NCBI GenBank assembly: GCA_022376465.1
Contig: JACDTU010000020.1
Coordinates: forward strand, 1 to 64,000
Direction of reading: 5' to 3'
Length of the DNA stretch: 64,000 nt
Source: Cubamyces lactineus
Taxonomy: Eukaryota > Basidiomycota > Agaricomycetes > Polyporales > Polyporaceae
Shown here: positions 21,687 through 34,802 of the stretch, piece by piece
Layout: every line of letters starts with the position of its first letter
Position numbering within the stretch: position 1 is the stretch's first letter
Notes under the pieces: generated by a model
What the model saw: the letters and a program-made list of their open reading frames with translations, nothing else
Told to the model about the DNA's origin: nothing
The model's database searches: none
Program-made: the position numbers and the translations under genes

Positions 21687-24034
21687 TCATGTTTCGCATG
21701 CATGCCAACCTAACCCATATATCCTCCTCAGTAAGCGTACCGCCTGCCTGGCTGTGATCGCGTGGTCTTCTTGCGCGTTTTCCCCCGCATTGTACGCCGC
21801 GTCCAACATTGGGCCGGCGTCTACGCCTCCTGCAGCCCATACATAGCTGACCATGTCTGTCAACGCGCCTACAAGCCCGACAGAAATCGCCAGCCGATCT
21901 CGGGATGCAAGGGCGACGGTCGCTTCCGCGCATTCGGCAAGCATGGCCATTGTGGGACAACACTCCGATGCGCGCGACACGGGAATAGAGAAGAAGTCCT
22001 CGAGGTCGCGCAATACGCCGAGGATAGACGGACGTATGGTAGCATACTCCTCGGTAGATATTGAGTGCGTGAGCCGAGTTGCGGGCGGTATATGAGGTTG
22101 CACGTGACCATTGGTTGTGGCAGTCCGTATCGCATTGGTAGAAGCATCCTGTTGTTGGTCCGACATGAATGGCAGTGGTTTTGAGGTCGGGGGATTTGTA
22201 ACCGTGGAGGGTGATTCAGGACGATTCTGGCTCGGGTGTGCAAGGGCAGCGGACGCTCGAATGACCATGCAGCAGGCTTGCACGAAGCGGTAGGGCGAGT
22301 TATCCTCCTGCATCTTCTTGCTATACGCACAAAGCGTCATAATGCCTGGATAATCAAGGTAAGCCCGTGGGTAGTAAACCATATGCCGTGGTGATGTCTC
22401 TTACAAGTAGGCCCGACCGCGTGGAACCGAGGGAACAACTTGAGCATAAGGTGAAACGCTCGTTCGCGAACGATTGGCTTCGACGTAGAGCGTTCATGTT
22501 CGTGGTTCACCACCTCAGAGAGAATATCAAAGGTGCGACGGAACAGAGCGCGCGTAGAGGGATCGCTGGGTAATGTAGTAGGTTGACCTGGTATAGCCCT
22601 GACGAGCCGGTGCATCGTGGTCAACAAATGGACGCGTGGCTCGTCATCCGCGTCGTCATCCATATCCCCATTCAGGCGACGGAGCAGGTCCAGAAGGAGG
22701 TGCAGCAGCGTCATCGTTGCCTTGTCTCCAGCATCTGACAGAGGGATGTCCCAATACGGCAGACCATAGATCACCCGGGGCGCGCGTCGGATGAGGATGC
22801 GGTCCAAACAACGTAGCGCGACGTTTGGCTCGATGTCGTTCATGCACGGACGCACGACGGCGTGCAGGAAAGAGTCATCCATGAACGTCGCGTCGGCGCC
22901 TGCAAGGATCGCGTTGTCCAATTTCGCCGATGCCCCGTTGGCCGATAGCCTCTCCCGTTCCTTCCAGCTGGTATATGGTCGGCTCATCGAAGCCCGGTGC
23001 AACCACGCGCGAAAAGCGCCGGTGAGCTTGTTGTGAACGATGGTAGACAGGTCCAGCTTGCTCGCCAATGGGTCCGCTTCATTGCCCGAATGCTGCAATT
23101 GCCAGTAGTAGTAGCGTGATGCCAACGCCGCCACTGCGCCTTTGACCGACTGGACAAGTATACACAGCAGCCACGACTGGGGAGACTTGTATGGACAATC
23201 AGGGAACAACGGCGGGAAAACGCACGCCGCGAGGGCGAAGAGGCCAGTGAGAGCGACGATGACCGACACTATCGCCGCCACGACCGGGTGAAGCGACCAC
23301 AGCAGGTCAAGCAGCCCGACGAAGAACAGCACTAGCGCCAGTTGCAAGAGCATCGGGAGGAACAAGATGATCTCGGGGACGTGCCAATCCCGGAGCCCTT
23401 GATAGCGAAACTGGCGGATCCGGATGCTCTCGCGGGAGATGTTCGACGAGCCCGCGAGGTACTCGCGCAGCCACTGCTTCACCATGAGGCCCAGCGAGGC
23501 GGAGACGAGGCTGCACACCAGCGCTGAGAACCACATCGCGTTCAGGCGCACTGCGAGCGCGCTCGCTCGGAACGGCGGGACGAGCGAAGACGGCTCCGTA
23601 GGACGCGTCGTGTTGACAAAGTTCGCGTTGGCGGAGAAGCTGTTGAGCTGCGCGGAGATCTGGGTGAGGATCGCGACGGTGGCGTCCTCCGGCTGCTGCT
23701 GGAGCAACGTGTAGGACTCAATGTTGAACGCAGTGAGAATGGCGGAGAATAGGCCGGCCTGTATCATCGTATATCCGAAATGTAATGTTCATATCCGAGT
23801 TCGTCAGCGGGGCTTCACGCTCTGGAAGTGCGATGCATGAACGGAACTTACAAACACGAGGAGCGTGTCGATTTCTTCTTTCCACGCCTGTATCATGTCC
23901 TCGTCGTATTCCCGGAGGGCTTTCGCGCAAGCGGCCCACGCCTCCGAGCTATCCCAGGCAGGAGACGCGCCTTGCTCGCTGGCTGCTGCTGCTGCGGGCT
24001 GGCGCCGCCTGTGGCTGCTATGTGCGTGGTTCAT
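21687..24034 (-). CDS. DUF6535-type multi-span membrane protein
   Basis: Three exons: 23852-24034, 22405-23758, 21687-22345; about 731 aa. The pattern is an N-terminal W/D/E-rich segment (ALREYDEDMIQAWKEEIDTLLVF), AGLFSAILTAFNIESY, then paired hydrophobic helices after KQWLREYL. This is the DUF6535 domain that I recall as strongly expanded in agaricomycetes and of unknown function. Helices cluster in residues about 60-280; the remaining 450 residues are soluble and look helical and repeat-like without a recognised domain. A His/Ala-rich stretch precedes the domain. I assign no function. Confidence 0.82.
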
Positions 24035-25017
24035 GTCGTGAGCGGTTGTGGTTGCAGCCACGTCCGGTCAACAAGGCTCGAGCCTGTGTCAAGCTTCTAC
24101 CAGGTCGGAGATGGCTTGGTGCTGTACGGCACAAGCGGCACCATTCTTCTTTGACGGCGTCGTGACTTGTAATATATAACATCGAGAAGTACTGCGCAGA
24201 TGATGGATCGAAGACAATGGCAAGCTACCTACGGGCGCTTCGAGCCTTACGGCTTTCGTGCGGTGCCAATCCTATCATGTCAATGGACCCAGTTATTGGC
24301 CAGGGACGCAGTGTTCGGACATTTGGCTGTTCCCCTCCTCCGCCCTCGACAAGATTACAACTTCACACGCATGCTTACACGCTGGCCGCACCACTGTACC
24401 AAAGCTGGGGCTTCTCCGTAGAGAAATGCGTGCGATCTCATGCAATCACTGGCCGTGGGGGTGATGTTCACGATCGTACAACCCGGTATCCATTCGCGCC
24501 CTCAGGCCTAAGCACGCGCATTGCGTTGTGTTGAACGAGCAAGTCTACGCATTCGTTCTTTCCGCAGATAAGTACATTGTGAGTACGGGTAATATGTAGT
24601 TGTCAGGAGCAGCAAAGCAGTTAACTAGATGATCGTGCAATCGTGCGCTATCGATATGTATGTGATGATGTATGGCAAATCAGGGGGGTAACAGGAAGAG
24701 GGGAGCCGTGTGCGAAGATGCAGCAGACGAAAGACGTGAGCAGGTCGGGCAGGGGGTAGTGGGTGGTAGCAGACGTCAGATGATGAATGACGGAAAAGGA
24801 GCAATGAGCATGATGGTAGCAGAAATCAAGAAGGCGAAGGTGAAGGGCCCGGGAGAGGGTGAGAGAAGGAGGACCCGCTGCTAACAGTACAACTGGAGCA
24901 CACACAAAGCAGTGCTGCCCACACGGCCCCAAGTCCCAACAAGCACACGTCCAGCGACGCGTCCCGAACCGAAGAGAAGAAATGCAATGGTAGGGGGGTA
25001 ACCAAGATCCAGACAGC
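24035..25017. other. Intergenic region (about 1 kb)
   Basis: This separates the DUF6535 start from the HMG-CoA reductase stop. The stretch 24660-24900 is purine-rich on the plus strand and probably part of the reductase 3' UTR. I see no coding signal. Confidence 0.4.
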
Positions 25018-28000
25018 TCACTTCGCCTCAACAACGTACGGCTTCGCCTCGCTCGCCGCTACTGGCGGCACCGGCGGTACCTGGTGCGACGTCTCCTCCG
25101 GACCAGGCGTCTGTGGCCGCGAAGGCATGGGCGTGTTCAGCTGCGAGCGGTTGTGTGCGAGGTGAGCACGGACAAGGTGGCCGGCAGCGAGCGCGGAGAG
25201 GAGCGAAAGCTCGCCGGCCATGACGGCAGCTGCGATGATGCGCGCGAGCTGCTGTGCGTTCTGACCGGGGTTCGTAGGGTGCGCACCGCGGACGCCAAGC
25301 ATGTCGAGCACGGCCTGTTGGGGCGCGAGGATAGTGCCACCACCGACAGTGCCAACTTCAATACAGGGCATTGAGACAGTCATGAGGAGATCCTCGCCGT
25401 TGTTGGTTCTATCGGTACAACATGTCAACGACTTGTCCATCGGAGACGGGTGAGAGAGCAACTTACGGTTCCATGAGCGTCATGCAGTTGGAGCTCTCGA
25501 CGTTCTGCGCCGGGTCCTGACCAGTAGCCAAGAAGACCGCAGTGAGGATGTTCGCCGCATGCGCGTTGAAGCCGCCAATGGAGCCCGCCATCGCACTGCC
25601 GACCAGGTTCTTCTTCGTGTTGACGTTGCAGAGCGACTCCACCGTCGTCTTCAGCACCGACTTGACGATCTTGCCAGGGATGACAGCCTCGGCGACGATG
25701 CTCTTCCCGCGGCCCTCAATCCAGTTGATCGCGGCCGGCTTCTTGTCCGTGCAGTAGTTGCCCGACAAACAGAGCACGACCATCTCCGGGAACTCGTGCC
25801 CGAGAACCTCGAGCGCCTTCTCCGTCGCCTTTGAGATCATGTTCATGCCCATCGCATCGCCTGTGCGCGTCGCGAACCGCACGAAGAGCGTCCGGCCTGC
25901 CATTGCGCACTTGATCTTCTGCAGCCGCGCGAAGCGCGACGTCGACTCGAACGCCTCCTTGATAATAGCGTAGCCCTCTTCCGACTCGATCCATGCCTTG
26001 GCCTCTGCCGCGCGCACGATGGACGGGAAGTCGATCGCAGGACCGCGGGTCATGCCGTCGTAGGTCAGAACAGTGGTAACACCTCCACCGGCGTTGAGCG
26101 CCTTGCAGCCACGAGACGTCGAAGCAACCAAGGTACCCTCGGCGGTAGCCATCGGGATGGGGTACATGAGGCCGTCAATCTTGAGAGGACCGGCGATACC
26201 AAGAGGCAGGGGCATGTAACCAATGACATTCTCACAGCAAGCACCCATGACGCGCGAGTAGTCGTAGTCCTTCATCGGGATGAGCGAAGTCTCCAGTGTC
26301 TTCGTCCGCGAAGCACGAGCTATGACGCATATTCAGTATTACGTCCACAACAAGAAAGTCAGCAGGACTCACAGATGAGCGCACGGCGGATTTTGACGGC
26401 CCTATCGAGGTCGCCCAAGAGCTTCTCGAGCGCGTACGGCGCGATCTTGCCAGTCTGTGCCAGCAGGATGACTTCCTCGTCGTTGAGCAGCTGCAGCGCC
26501 ACCGACACCGGCCTCGGTCCGTTCTCGAAGATGTCCACACACTCCGCGAGCGAACGGACTTCCATCTGGGGCGCGTCCATGTCGGGCGTCTCGGGCGTGC
26601 GAGGTTCCACAGGCGCAGGCGAGCGGATCGGGAGGCGCTCTTGCAGCTTGCGGTCAATAGTCTCAAGGTTCAATGGACGGCTCAAGACCGACGAGGGGGG
26701 CTGAGGCTGAGTGACGGAGGCAACCTCGGGCTCCTTGACAGGCACAGGTTCTGGAAGTGCGACAGCGGGTGCAGCGCTTGCCATAATCATAACAGGCGCG
26801 GGAGCGTGGTGTTCCTCTTCCTTCTCCTCCGGCTCCGGTGCGATTCTAAACGAACGAGCGCGCGAGCGGAAGCGAACGCCCTGAGTCCGGACGGCGCGCA
26901 TGGCGGCAAGACCGGAGCCGGCGGCGATACCCTTGAGCAAGTACCCGTTGAGCGCAACGCTGACCGCGAGAAGGGCGACGATCCACTTCGAGACGACGGG
27001 GTCACCGACGAGCGAACTCCACGAGGACATGAACTTCTCAATGACTTCGCCAGTACCTGCGTTCGTGGGACGAGAAGTGGGGACGACAGTGGGGGTAGCC
27101 TTGACATAGACAGGAGGAGCAACCTTCACGACAAGTTCGATGGGCTGACCTGTCTGCGCTTGTTCAGACACGGCGAGGTTAGCGAGGACGCTTGCGATGG
27201 CAGGGCTAGTGATGTCCACGCGCGGAGGGGGGACGACCTCCTGGGCGGAGCGAAGCGGGTGCCTTTGGTGGCGGGCGTTAGTCGTCGCGGGCGTCAGAGT
27301 CGTGCAGAAGTTAAGGATATGGAGAGTCAGGAAGGACGCGATCTGTTGCATAGCAAGTGCCGAGTAAGTGAATGGCAGCACAGCCACTGGTCCACAGAAG
27401 CACGCACCAGGAGCAGCTTGAGCCTCGCCATTGGGTTCTCCACCTCCTGCATACGGGGATTGTCCTCCTTCAGAAGCGAGCCCTTCACACCGATCACGGA
27501 TGCAGAGACACGCTCGCGGAGGTTCTTCGGCTCAGGCGAGCTCGCCAAGTTAGTCTTGCTGCTCGACCGAGAGAGCGCGCCGCGCACGGCGGTGCCGTTG
27601 GCGGTGACAGCGGTAATAGAGCTAGAGCGCGAGCGAGTCATCTCGCGGACCTTCTTAATACGACGAACCTGGTAGAAAGAAGCGAAAGAGAGTAAGAAGG
27701 TGTTGGTCCACAACGAAGCGTATAGGGAAAGGGGCGATCACATGACGCAAACATGTAATCGAGAGGAAGGATCCGGAGAGCGCTCGCCACATACCTCGAC
27801 CATAACCGTCAATACCGCGGTGTAGAGCGTGAATGTCATCAGGCAGTCCATAGCAAGAGCCACAGCGGCGACGGCACAGAACTCCTTGAGACCACCAACA
27901 TGGCTGTTGACGCCAACAAGCAGAACCGCAATTTCGAGAGCGTAGTCACGCAGAATCATGTTGCCAACGCGGTCAAGTGCCTCAAGGACGACTTCTCCTG

Positions 28001-29169
28001 CAGCTTTCATGCGACCGTCCTCTTGAGGCTTGATCATCTGGGGATGCGCCATGACCGCACGCGCGAGGCGGAGCGGCTTGTCGAAACCAACAGTGCATAC
28101 CAAGAATGGAAGAGCCTCAGTAAGAGCGATGGGATCGAGTGGGATGTCGAGAGACCGGCAGAGCGGAAGCGTGAAGAGGAAGGAGACGATAGCGGAGGAG
28201 AAGATGCCAGTAGAGAGCCAGAAGTTAGAGCCAAGAGCACGCGAGGACAAGAATAGCCTCATGAACGTGACGTGCATCAGGATGTAGCCCGTCAGAACGA
28301 CGAGGATATCCAGGGAGTCGGCTTTCTGTGGCGACAGTCAGGAACGTCACCTTCTGTTGGTACGCGAAGGACCACGTACCTTCGTAAGCTCCCAGAAGCG
28401 AAGAACGAGCGCGCTAAGAGCATATGCGACCCATTTGCTGCTCTTCATCTCGCCAATGCTTTCTTGACGTTTGCCTGTATCGACTTCATACTTGACACCA
28501 TCGACAATCAGGTTCTTGGCCTGCTTGAGAGCACCAATCCAATCCTCGCGTGCGCCAGGCTTGAACGAGAGCGTGAGTACCGGAGACACGCCAGGTTCAG
28601 AGACCGTGGTGAAGCACGCGACCGAAGACAGGTTTGAACCAGGGTAGTGGCAGATAGATGGGTAGACCTTGCCCGAGAGTGACGGAAGCTCTGACACGAG
28701 ATGTTGCGCGACAGCAGACGCGTCAAGAGAAGTCGCCTGTGGAAATGTCATGTGAGCACTTGTATGCTCAAACGCATGGATATCGTATGCGCCGATAAAG
28801 CGGTTGACGCGGGTGGTAAAAGGCGACGCGCGATACAACCGCCAAGTGAGCTGGCAAAACACGTACCGTGTGTGCCTTGTCGTCAAGGGCGAAAACGAGC
28901 TGCTGCAACTCCAATGCATCCAAACCATCCCCCGGGTGCTTCCAAGCCTCTGCCCAGTCATGTTGAGTAACGGCGACCCATTCTCCGTCAGTAAGACGCG
29001 CGTATGCTGGCCTGAGGGCAGGAGGTTGGGTAGACTCGAAAAAGGACGAGTGCTTGATGCCAGAGAGGATGTGGAAGTAGGCGAGGGTTGCGAGCACGAA
29101 GACGGTGACAATGGTCTCGATGGGAGAGAAGACGGTATGGGTCGAAAGCGGTCGTAGTAAGGCACGCAT
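25018..29169 (-). CDS. HMG1: HMG-CoA reductase
   Basis: Seven exons: 28867-29169, 28380-28736, 27795-28325, 27408-27668, 26373-27342, 25467-26319, 25018-25408; about 1221 aa. It reduces HMG-CoA to mevalonate at the ER, the control step of sterol synthesis. The N-terminal half has a first helix near residue 20, then a sterol-sensing-type block of helices (about residues 200-400) and another helix near 610. The catalytic domain (about 750-1221) shows [17 protein letters not shown], the catalytic Glu in [10 protein letters not shown], Lys in [10 protein letters not shown], Asp in [10 protein letters not shown] and His in [12 protein letters not shown] Ser/Arg-rich cytosolic loop follows the sensor block and an acidic Pro-rich linker precedes the catalytic part. 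Confidence 0.95.
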
Positions 29170-32100
29170 TTTCGGGGGATGAGGCAGGGGATGCGGGGGA
29201 GAACGCGTCCCAATAAATGGAGGGAATAAAAAGTCTATCCGAAGGTATTAGCAGGCGCTGCAGAAGCTAAAGAGGAGAAGATAGAACGGTTAGAGTCGAT
29301 CGTCGACGTAGGTGGTACGAGGGAGAAATTGGGGTATGGAGCGTGTGGACGCGAGGCGTACCTAGCAGACAACCCGCGCAGACGTCGCCGTAGAGTTCGT
29401 CTAGGTGGGTGAAGGAAAGAGGGCAGGGAAGGCGCGGTTGAATGCGCCGTTGGGCGGGACGCCGGTGAGGACGAGCGGACGACGAGGAGGGAAGGAGAGG
29501 GAGGGAGGAAGGCCGGGGGATTGGGGACGAAGGAAAGGATGTGGGACGATCGCTCGAGCAATTATTATACCCGCTAATATCTCATCAAACCCCTTCCCTT
29601 TTCCGGTAGCGCACTTCCCTCTTCCCACATCACTCATAAGCGCCCATCCCACCTCCGCCCCCTGCTCCGATTCCGTCAACTCCGGCCTCGCTCGACTACT
29701 CTCCGGTCGTTTGGCAGCGCACAACAGACAGCTCAGAACAGTCTCTGGAGACCCCACCGGACTTTGGCTTGCTCGTTAGCTCCTCTTTGCTCCTTCCGTG
29801 GCCTAACCACTGCGACATATGACTGCGTCCGCTATTGTCCGCGCTGTATTGTCTTCGTCTTCTCCCTCGAATCTGTCTAACCTCCGTCTTCATTTCAATA
29901 GGTCAGACCACCTCCACAGGAGGCCTGATCACCTTTCGCCTAATCAAGCATCTCATGCATCTTGTCTCGATCCACAGCGCTTGCAGCGTCCGGCACTGCG
30001 CCGCACCATCATACCAGCGCTCTCACCTTAACGCAGCCCCGAGACGCCGGACGCGGGAGGAGTTGCTGTGTCGGCCACTTGTTCGGCGCGGACATTGACA
30101 CACTCTCTCCCGGAACCTGCGGTCTCTCCGTTTCTGTCCTCACTGCAACCGCATCACCCAACATTATCCAGCAAGTCGTAAGAGCCTCCAAAAGGCAGCA
30201 TCACCGCAAGCGCTGCCGATATCCTGCGCATAGCGCGCCTCGAGGCTCGGCGCGACTCCATCCATCTTTCCGTCTGTCTACCAAGAATACACCAAATGCC
30301 CTCATTGCCTTTGATTGCTATGGCGTGCCTTGCTCCTCAGAGCAATAGCTAGGGTGATGTCTCTTCCGCCCTGGGTTGCGCCGCACCTGGGCATGCATGG
30401 TCTGAGCCTGCGTCATGCATGCCCGCACTGCGCGCCTAGCCTCCGCAGATCCTTATATAGAAGGACGTCATCCCAGGCTCTCCACAGCCAACATCGTGCA
30501 ACGTCTCAGATCTCGCCCGCCGACAGGACGACCACTTACGACAAAGCCGTGATCAGATATCGGGTGCTGCTACATACGCCGGTGCTTCTCGTCGAAGGCG
30601 AGATCTGGAGGTGTGTACGTATGCGCTTCACGGTTCGGGCTAGCCGCCTTCCAGGAGGCAGAGCCGGCTTCGATGACTTCGTCTGTCGAACTTCCCAGGT
30701 TCAAATTCGCGAAACTCGAGCGTGCGATTCGTCGCCCCGTCCACTGGCTCGTGCTGCGCCCCGTGCAATCCCCGTGCAATACCCACTCCACCCAGCACCA
30801 AGTCGTACGATGTTATGTCCTGGCCCCTAACATCCGCTATCGGCAGGGCGTGCTCTGGATGTTCCCTGGCATCCTGGCAGATAACGTCCTATCTGTCGCG
30901 TCTCGCAGCGCTCCGTTCCCTCTCGGCGAGGCGCGACTCATCATTCTCTCACCTTTAACCCAGACGCTCCGCAGAGCGAGAGCCAGCACCTCCAATAGGC
31001 TCTGCATTGTCCGCAAGTGTTGTACGACGCTGACGCACAGACGCGATATCCAATCGCACAGGTCCATACTCGGCGTCTATCTCGCTGCAATACCACCTCG
31101 ACCCTGCCCGCATCTGTCATCGCGACCACCTCTGCGGTCTCTGCGCGCAGGCGGCCGGGCAGATGTGGCCGATCCTGCTTTGCCACTTTGCACTTTGTTC
31201 TGCTGTCGGTGTCCACGATATCGACTATGCTCACGTCGCGCAGTATACTGCATCACCCAAATAGAAGCCCCAGAACTGAAAGTCTGCGAATAGGCATAAC
31301 AGTCCCGTAGAGCGCAATCCGCCCACTGCCCTAGATATCTCCTTGACGGTATCCGAACGTAAAGCCGACGCCCCGCGCGCAAACCCTCCTGGCCATCGTC
31401 TCGATCCCCTATCGCGCCCTGCCTTGGTGGCTTCTAATGACGCTGGAACTGATACACAACGCATCTCCCATCGCTTCGCGACGCATCGTATCGTATCGCG
31501 ATGAGAAGCCCTGCATCTACTCACCTGCAGGTACTTCGTGTCGCCGATAGACAAGTCCCTGGCGGAGTTGCGGGACCCACACACGCCTACAGAAGGGCGT
31601 GCCTAGCATTTAGCAAGGCTGCTAATGGCACATGCTGCTAGCGCATCAAATCGGCTTTGAGGGTCTAAGATGAACGCGCTGATGGTTCATCTTGTCCGAG
31701 CCTCGTGTCACACCATCGTCTTGTTCGTTCTGCACTTGCCAAGTGCAGCTAGTGCGTGAGCACACGACGTGAGCGGGCCCAGGAACGTGCGTAGCCAGCG
31801 CTGGGCGCCGAGTAACAGTTCGCTCAGAGTCTATCTAGCAGCAGTACTGCAGTCTCCTTAGCACCAGCACCGTGGCCTCCACCAACTCTAACCTCACCCA
31901 CTGCGACCCACAAAGGCAACAAGACTGCGACTTGCACGCCATGCCGACGCCCCGTCGCGCCCGGCGCCGCCCATCTAGCTCAAGCTTCGCCGATAATCGC
32001 CACTCAGTGCCCGTCCGAACACGCAGAGCCGAGCTACGGCGTTCTCGTCACGGTGGTCCTTGCTGCTGCCGCGGATCGCTCACGACTATGCGCGGGTACC

Positions 32101-34802
32101 CCGGATTTGCAGCTCCAGCGAAGGTGACAGTTGGGAGTCATCCCGCAGAGCGCGACTAGGGTTCTTCGGCAACATCGTGCCGTGACCACCTGCAGCTGAA
32201 GCTTGAAGTCAGGTAGTCGGCGGCGGTCGGTATATGTGAATATTCACGCCAACGTTTGACTGGGGCTCGTACCTACCATTGGACGATACATACGAACCTC
32301 TGTCCTGGTCGCCCCGGGGCGGCAAGCTCGATATCCGGGTTGTACGTACTCGTACTTTGTTGCGCAAAATTCGAACCTGATCGCCTCGGCTATGTGCGTA
32401 GGCTACGCAGACCTGCATATGGCATACCTATGCATCATATGGCCGGTATGACGCAGGTGCTCGAAGCGACGGATAGAACGCACCTTCGCGTGATAAGTCG
32501 GTGGTCCGTAGGTGGATTGTTCAGCATCAGCATCAGCAAGAGTGGTCATGAGGTTGAACTAGTCGTACGATAAAACGATGGTTGGCTCGGGCGATTGCAG
32601 TACTTCCCTGGGTCATTGTCTTACGCTGACTGTGTAGACGAAGCGGCGACGAATGTCGATTGACCAACCTTTCGGCTTCTGGTAAGTCCCAGAGATCGCT
32701 TCAATGCAAACGGTGAGCCAACAGTGAATAGATACCACGCAGAAGCGCACCGTCTCGGAATTCCCCTTCCTTCGCGTCCAGCCTCCGGGTCTCGAGCTTC
32801 GTCGTCAGCTACCTCCCTGCGGATACGCACATGCCAAGCTCCATGTCAATCCCGCAACACCCTCAAAATGAATCCCAATAGACCGCCGTACGTACCCCCA
32901 CCACTATCGACGATCCCCATGACAAAGATCTTCGTTCTGCATCATCTTTCGGGCGACACTGGGTTGCAACTTTCCAGCCACCACCACCGACGCTCCCGCG
33001 CCAGCCGCGGCCCTGCGTTGACGGGAGACAGACGGATCCCCCAGTTACAGCATAGACGTCCGCGCGAGCTCGGCGTACCTATGCAGAGGTAGCGGAAGGG
33101 CCAATGAAATTCCGCCGTGTCCCCGACTGTCGGTGGACGTCGCAGCACCGCGCAGTATAATGACAGCATATACTGATATTCTGCTCTCTTAGCGATATGG
33201 GCTCGCGCTTCCAGAGGCCGTTGAGCTGCAGGCGCGACGAGTCGTGAACAGCCTGGACGACGGGCTCCGTATGTTCTTCACGTTAGCACTGCAGGGTCAA
33301 CGAAATCCTTGCGTCGAGTTGGTGAAGATACGTCCGATTTCTCGGAGACGTAAGGACTGCGGGATGGCGTTCGCACCGGTATGATGTATGTCAAACGTCT
33401 CGAGTCCTCGACGACATTTCGCGCCGGAGCTAAGTGAGCGTCACTCGAGGCCAAGACGGGCGACGCCATTGCACTAGCAACCTATCTAGTGGCACACAGC
33501 AAATGCAGCACGGTGACCGTCAGAGCTCGTAACACAGTGCCTGATATGCACCGCACCGCACTGATGATGAAGCTCGAAGCCTCCAGAGCAACGCCCCAGC
33601 GACGCGCCCGATGGCCACCGGGATCTGACCATCTCCAAGCCAAAATCTCGTCATCTCGCGCTCGCGCTCGCAGTTGCCGCTGGATCATCATCACTCACCG
33701 CCCCGCCGTCCCAAACGCTAGGAGCGCTGCAGCACCTCGCAATCTCCGCACACGTCGTCGGCGTGTGAGATTGTGCGAACGCAGGAAGGCACACGGACCG
33801 CCAAGTCAGCCTCGTGCAGGCGCGCGACGAAACACGATCTCGTCGGGCGGCTGGTGACGAACAAGGCACAGGTAGGCAGGTGTGTACGTCCGCATTGCAT
33901 GGGTGCGCTCTAATTGGCAACCCCCGGGCTATCGGATCTGTCAGAGAACAGGAGAAGAGCGCAGTGGCGCTGCGCGTCGACGCGCTTCGACATGACGCAC
34001 AGTACCACAGCGACCCATAAGTGGACGGACGACAAGGGTATCCGCAGCGGCGACAAAAACGATAGATAAGCAGGAGAAACTGGCTGTAGGACTCACCTTG
34101 GACCTTCGAAGCCTGCTGATAGACTTGCTTGCGGGCATGAGTCAGTGGGTAGCAATACATACAACATATCATTCCTGCGTGCCCGTAACGGTATATGGAA
34201 AAGTGTTCACAGAAGCGGAAGGAAAAGAGGTATAGCGGATGGTACATAGCGATGGAGATGAACGTGCGCCGCTAAGCAAGACTGGTATAAAAGATCGTAG
34301 ATGTGCGGAACGAGCGTGAGACGAGACGTCTAGATGGGAGCGTGAGGATGCTAGATGCGCGAGATACTCGAGTAATGAATATGCTAGAGGAGACGGCTCT
34401 GCGGTAAATCATAGTTGTGCGATGAGGTAGGTGAGGACGTCATACCGAGCAAGCATTGGCCGGCGGAGCGCATTAGCCCGGAAGCATATTTGCAAGGTCG
34501 GGAACAGTGTGAGATCGACTTGGTGTCGACGTCGGAGGTGGGAAGCTGCGGGAAGTAACCCATGGACAAGGCATGGCGAGACAAAGGCATGATGAGGATG
34601 AGCAGGTTTTGGATGGTGTCGTAGAGAGCAATACTTGTCCAAGCGGGATAGGAGAGATGAGCGGCTGCATGATGGGACGGCACGATCGGGGCATTTCACA
34701 GCAGTTTTGACGCGCGCAAGTGTTCCCGGACGACCATGTCTTTTACTAGAACCCATTGATGGCCTTAGTAAAGCACTGAGGTAGTCATTCTTGATACTCA
34801 CC
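29170..34802. other. Gene-poor region (about 5.6 kb)
   Basis: 29170-29800 holds the upstream region of HMG-CoA reductase. Beyond it no open frame shows conserved domain sequence, consistent splice phases or structured RNA. Many frames up to about 230 codons are open, as expected for GC-rich DNA. The segment 29890-29960 can be read as a hydrophobic GLITFRLIKHLMHL-like stretch, possibly a decayed membrane-protein gene. The end of the G-alpha gene below may extend to about 34409. Confidence 0.4.

Noticed and set aside
26641..27675. 344-codon plus-strand open frame inside HMG-CoA reductase
   Set aside because: Antisense shadow; the minus strand carries the real exons with conserved sequence and consistent phases.
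30613..31293. 226-codon frame in the gene-poor region
   Set aside because: No domain, no splice partners, and equally long frames occur on the other strand.
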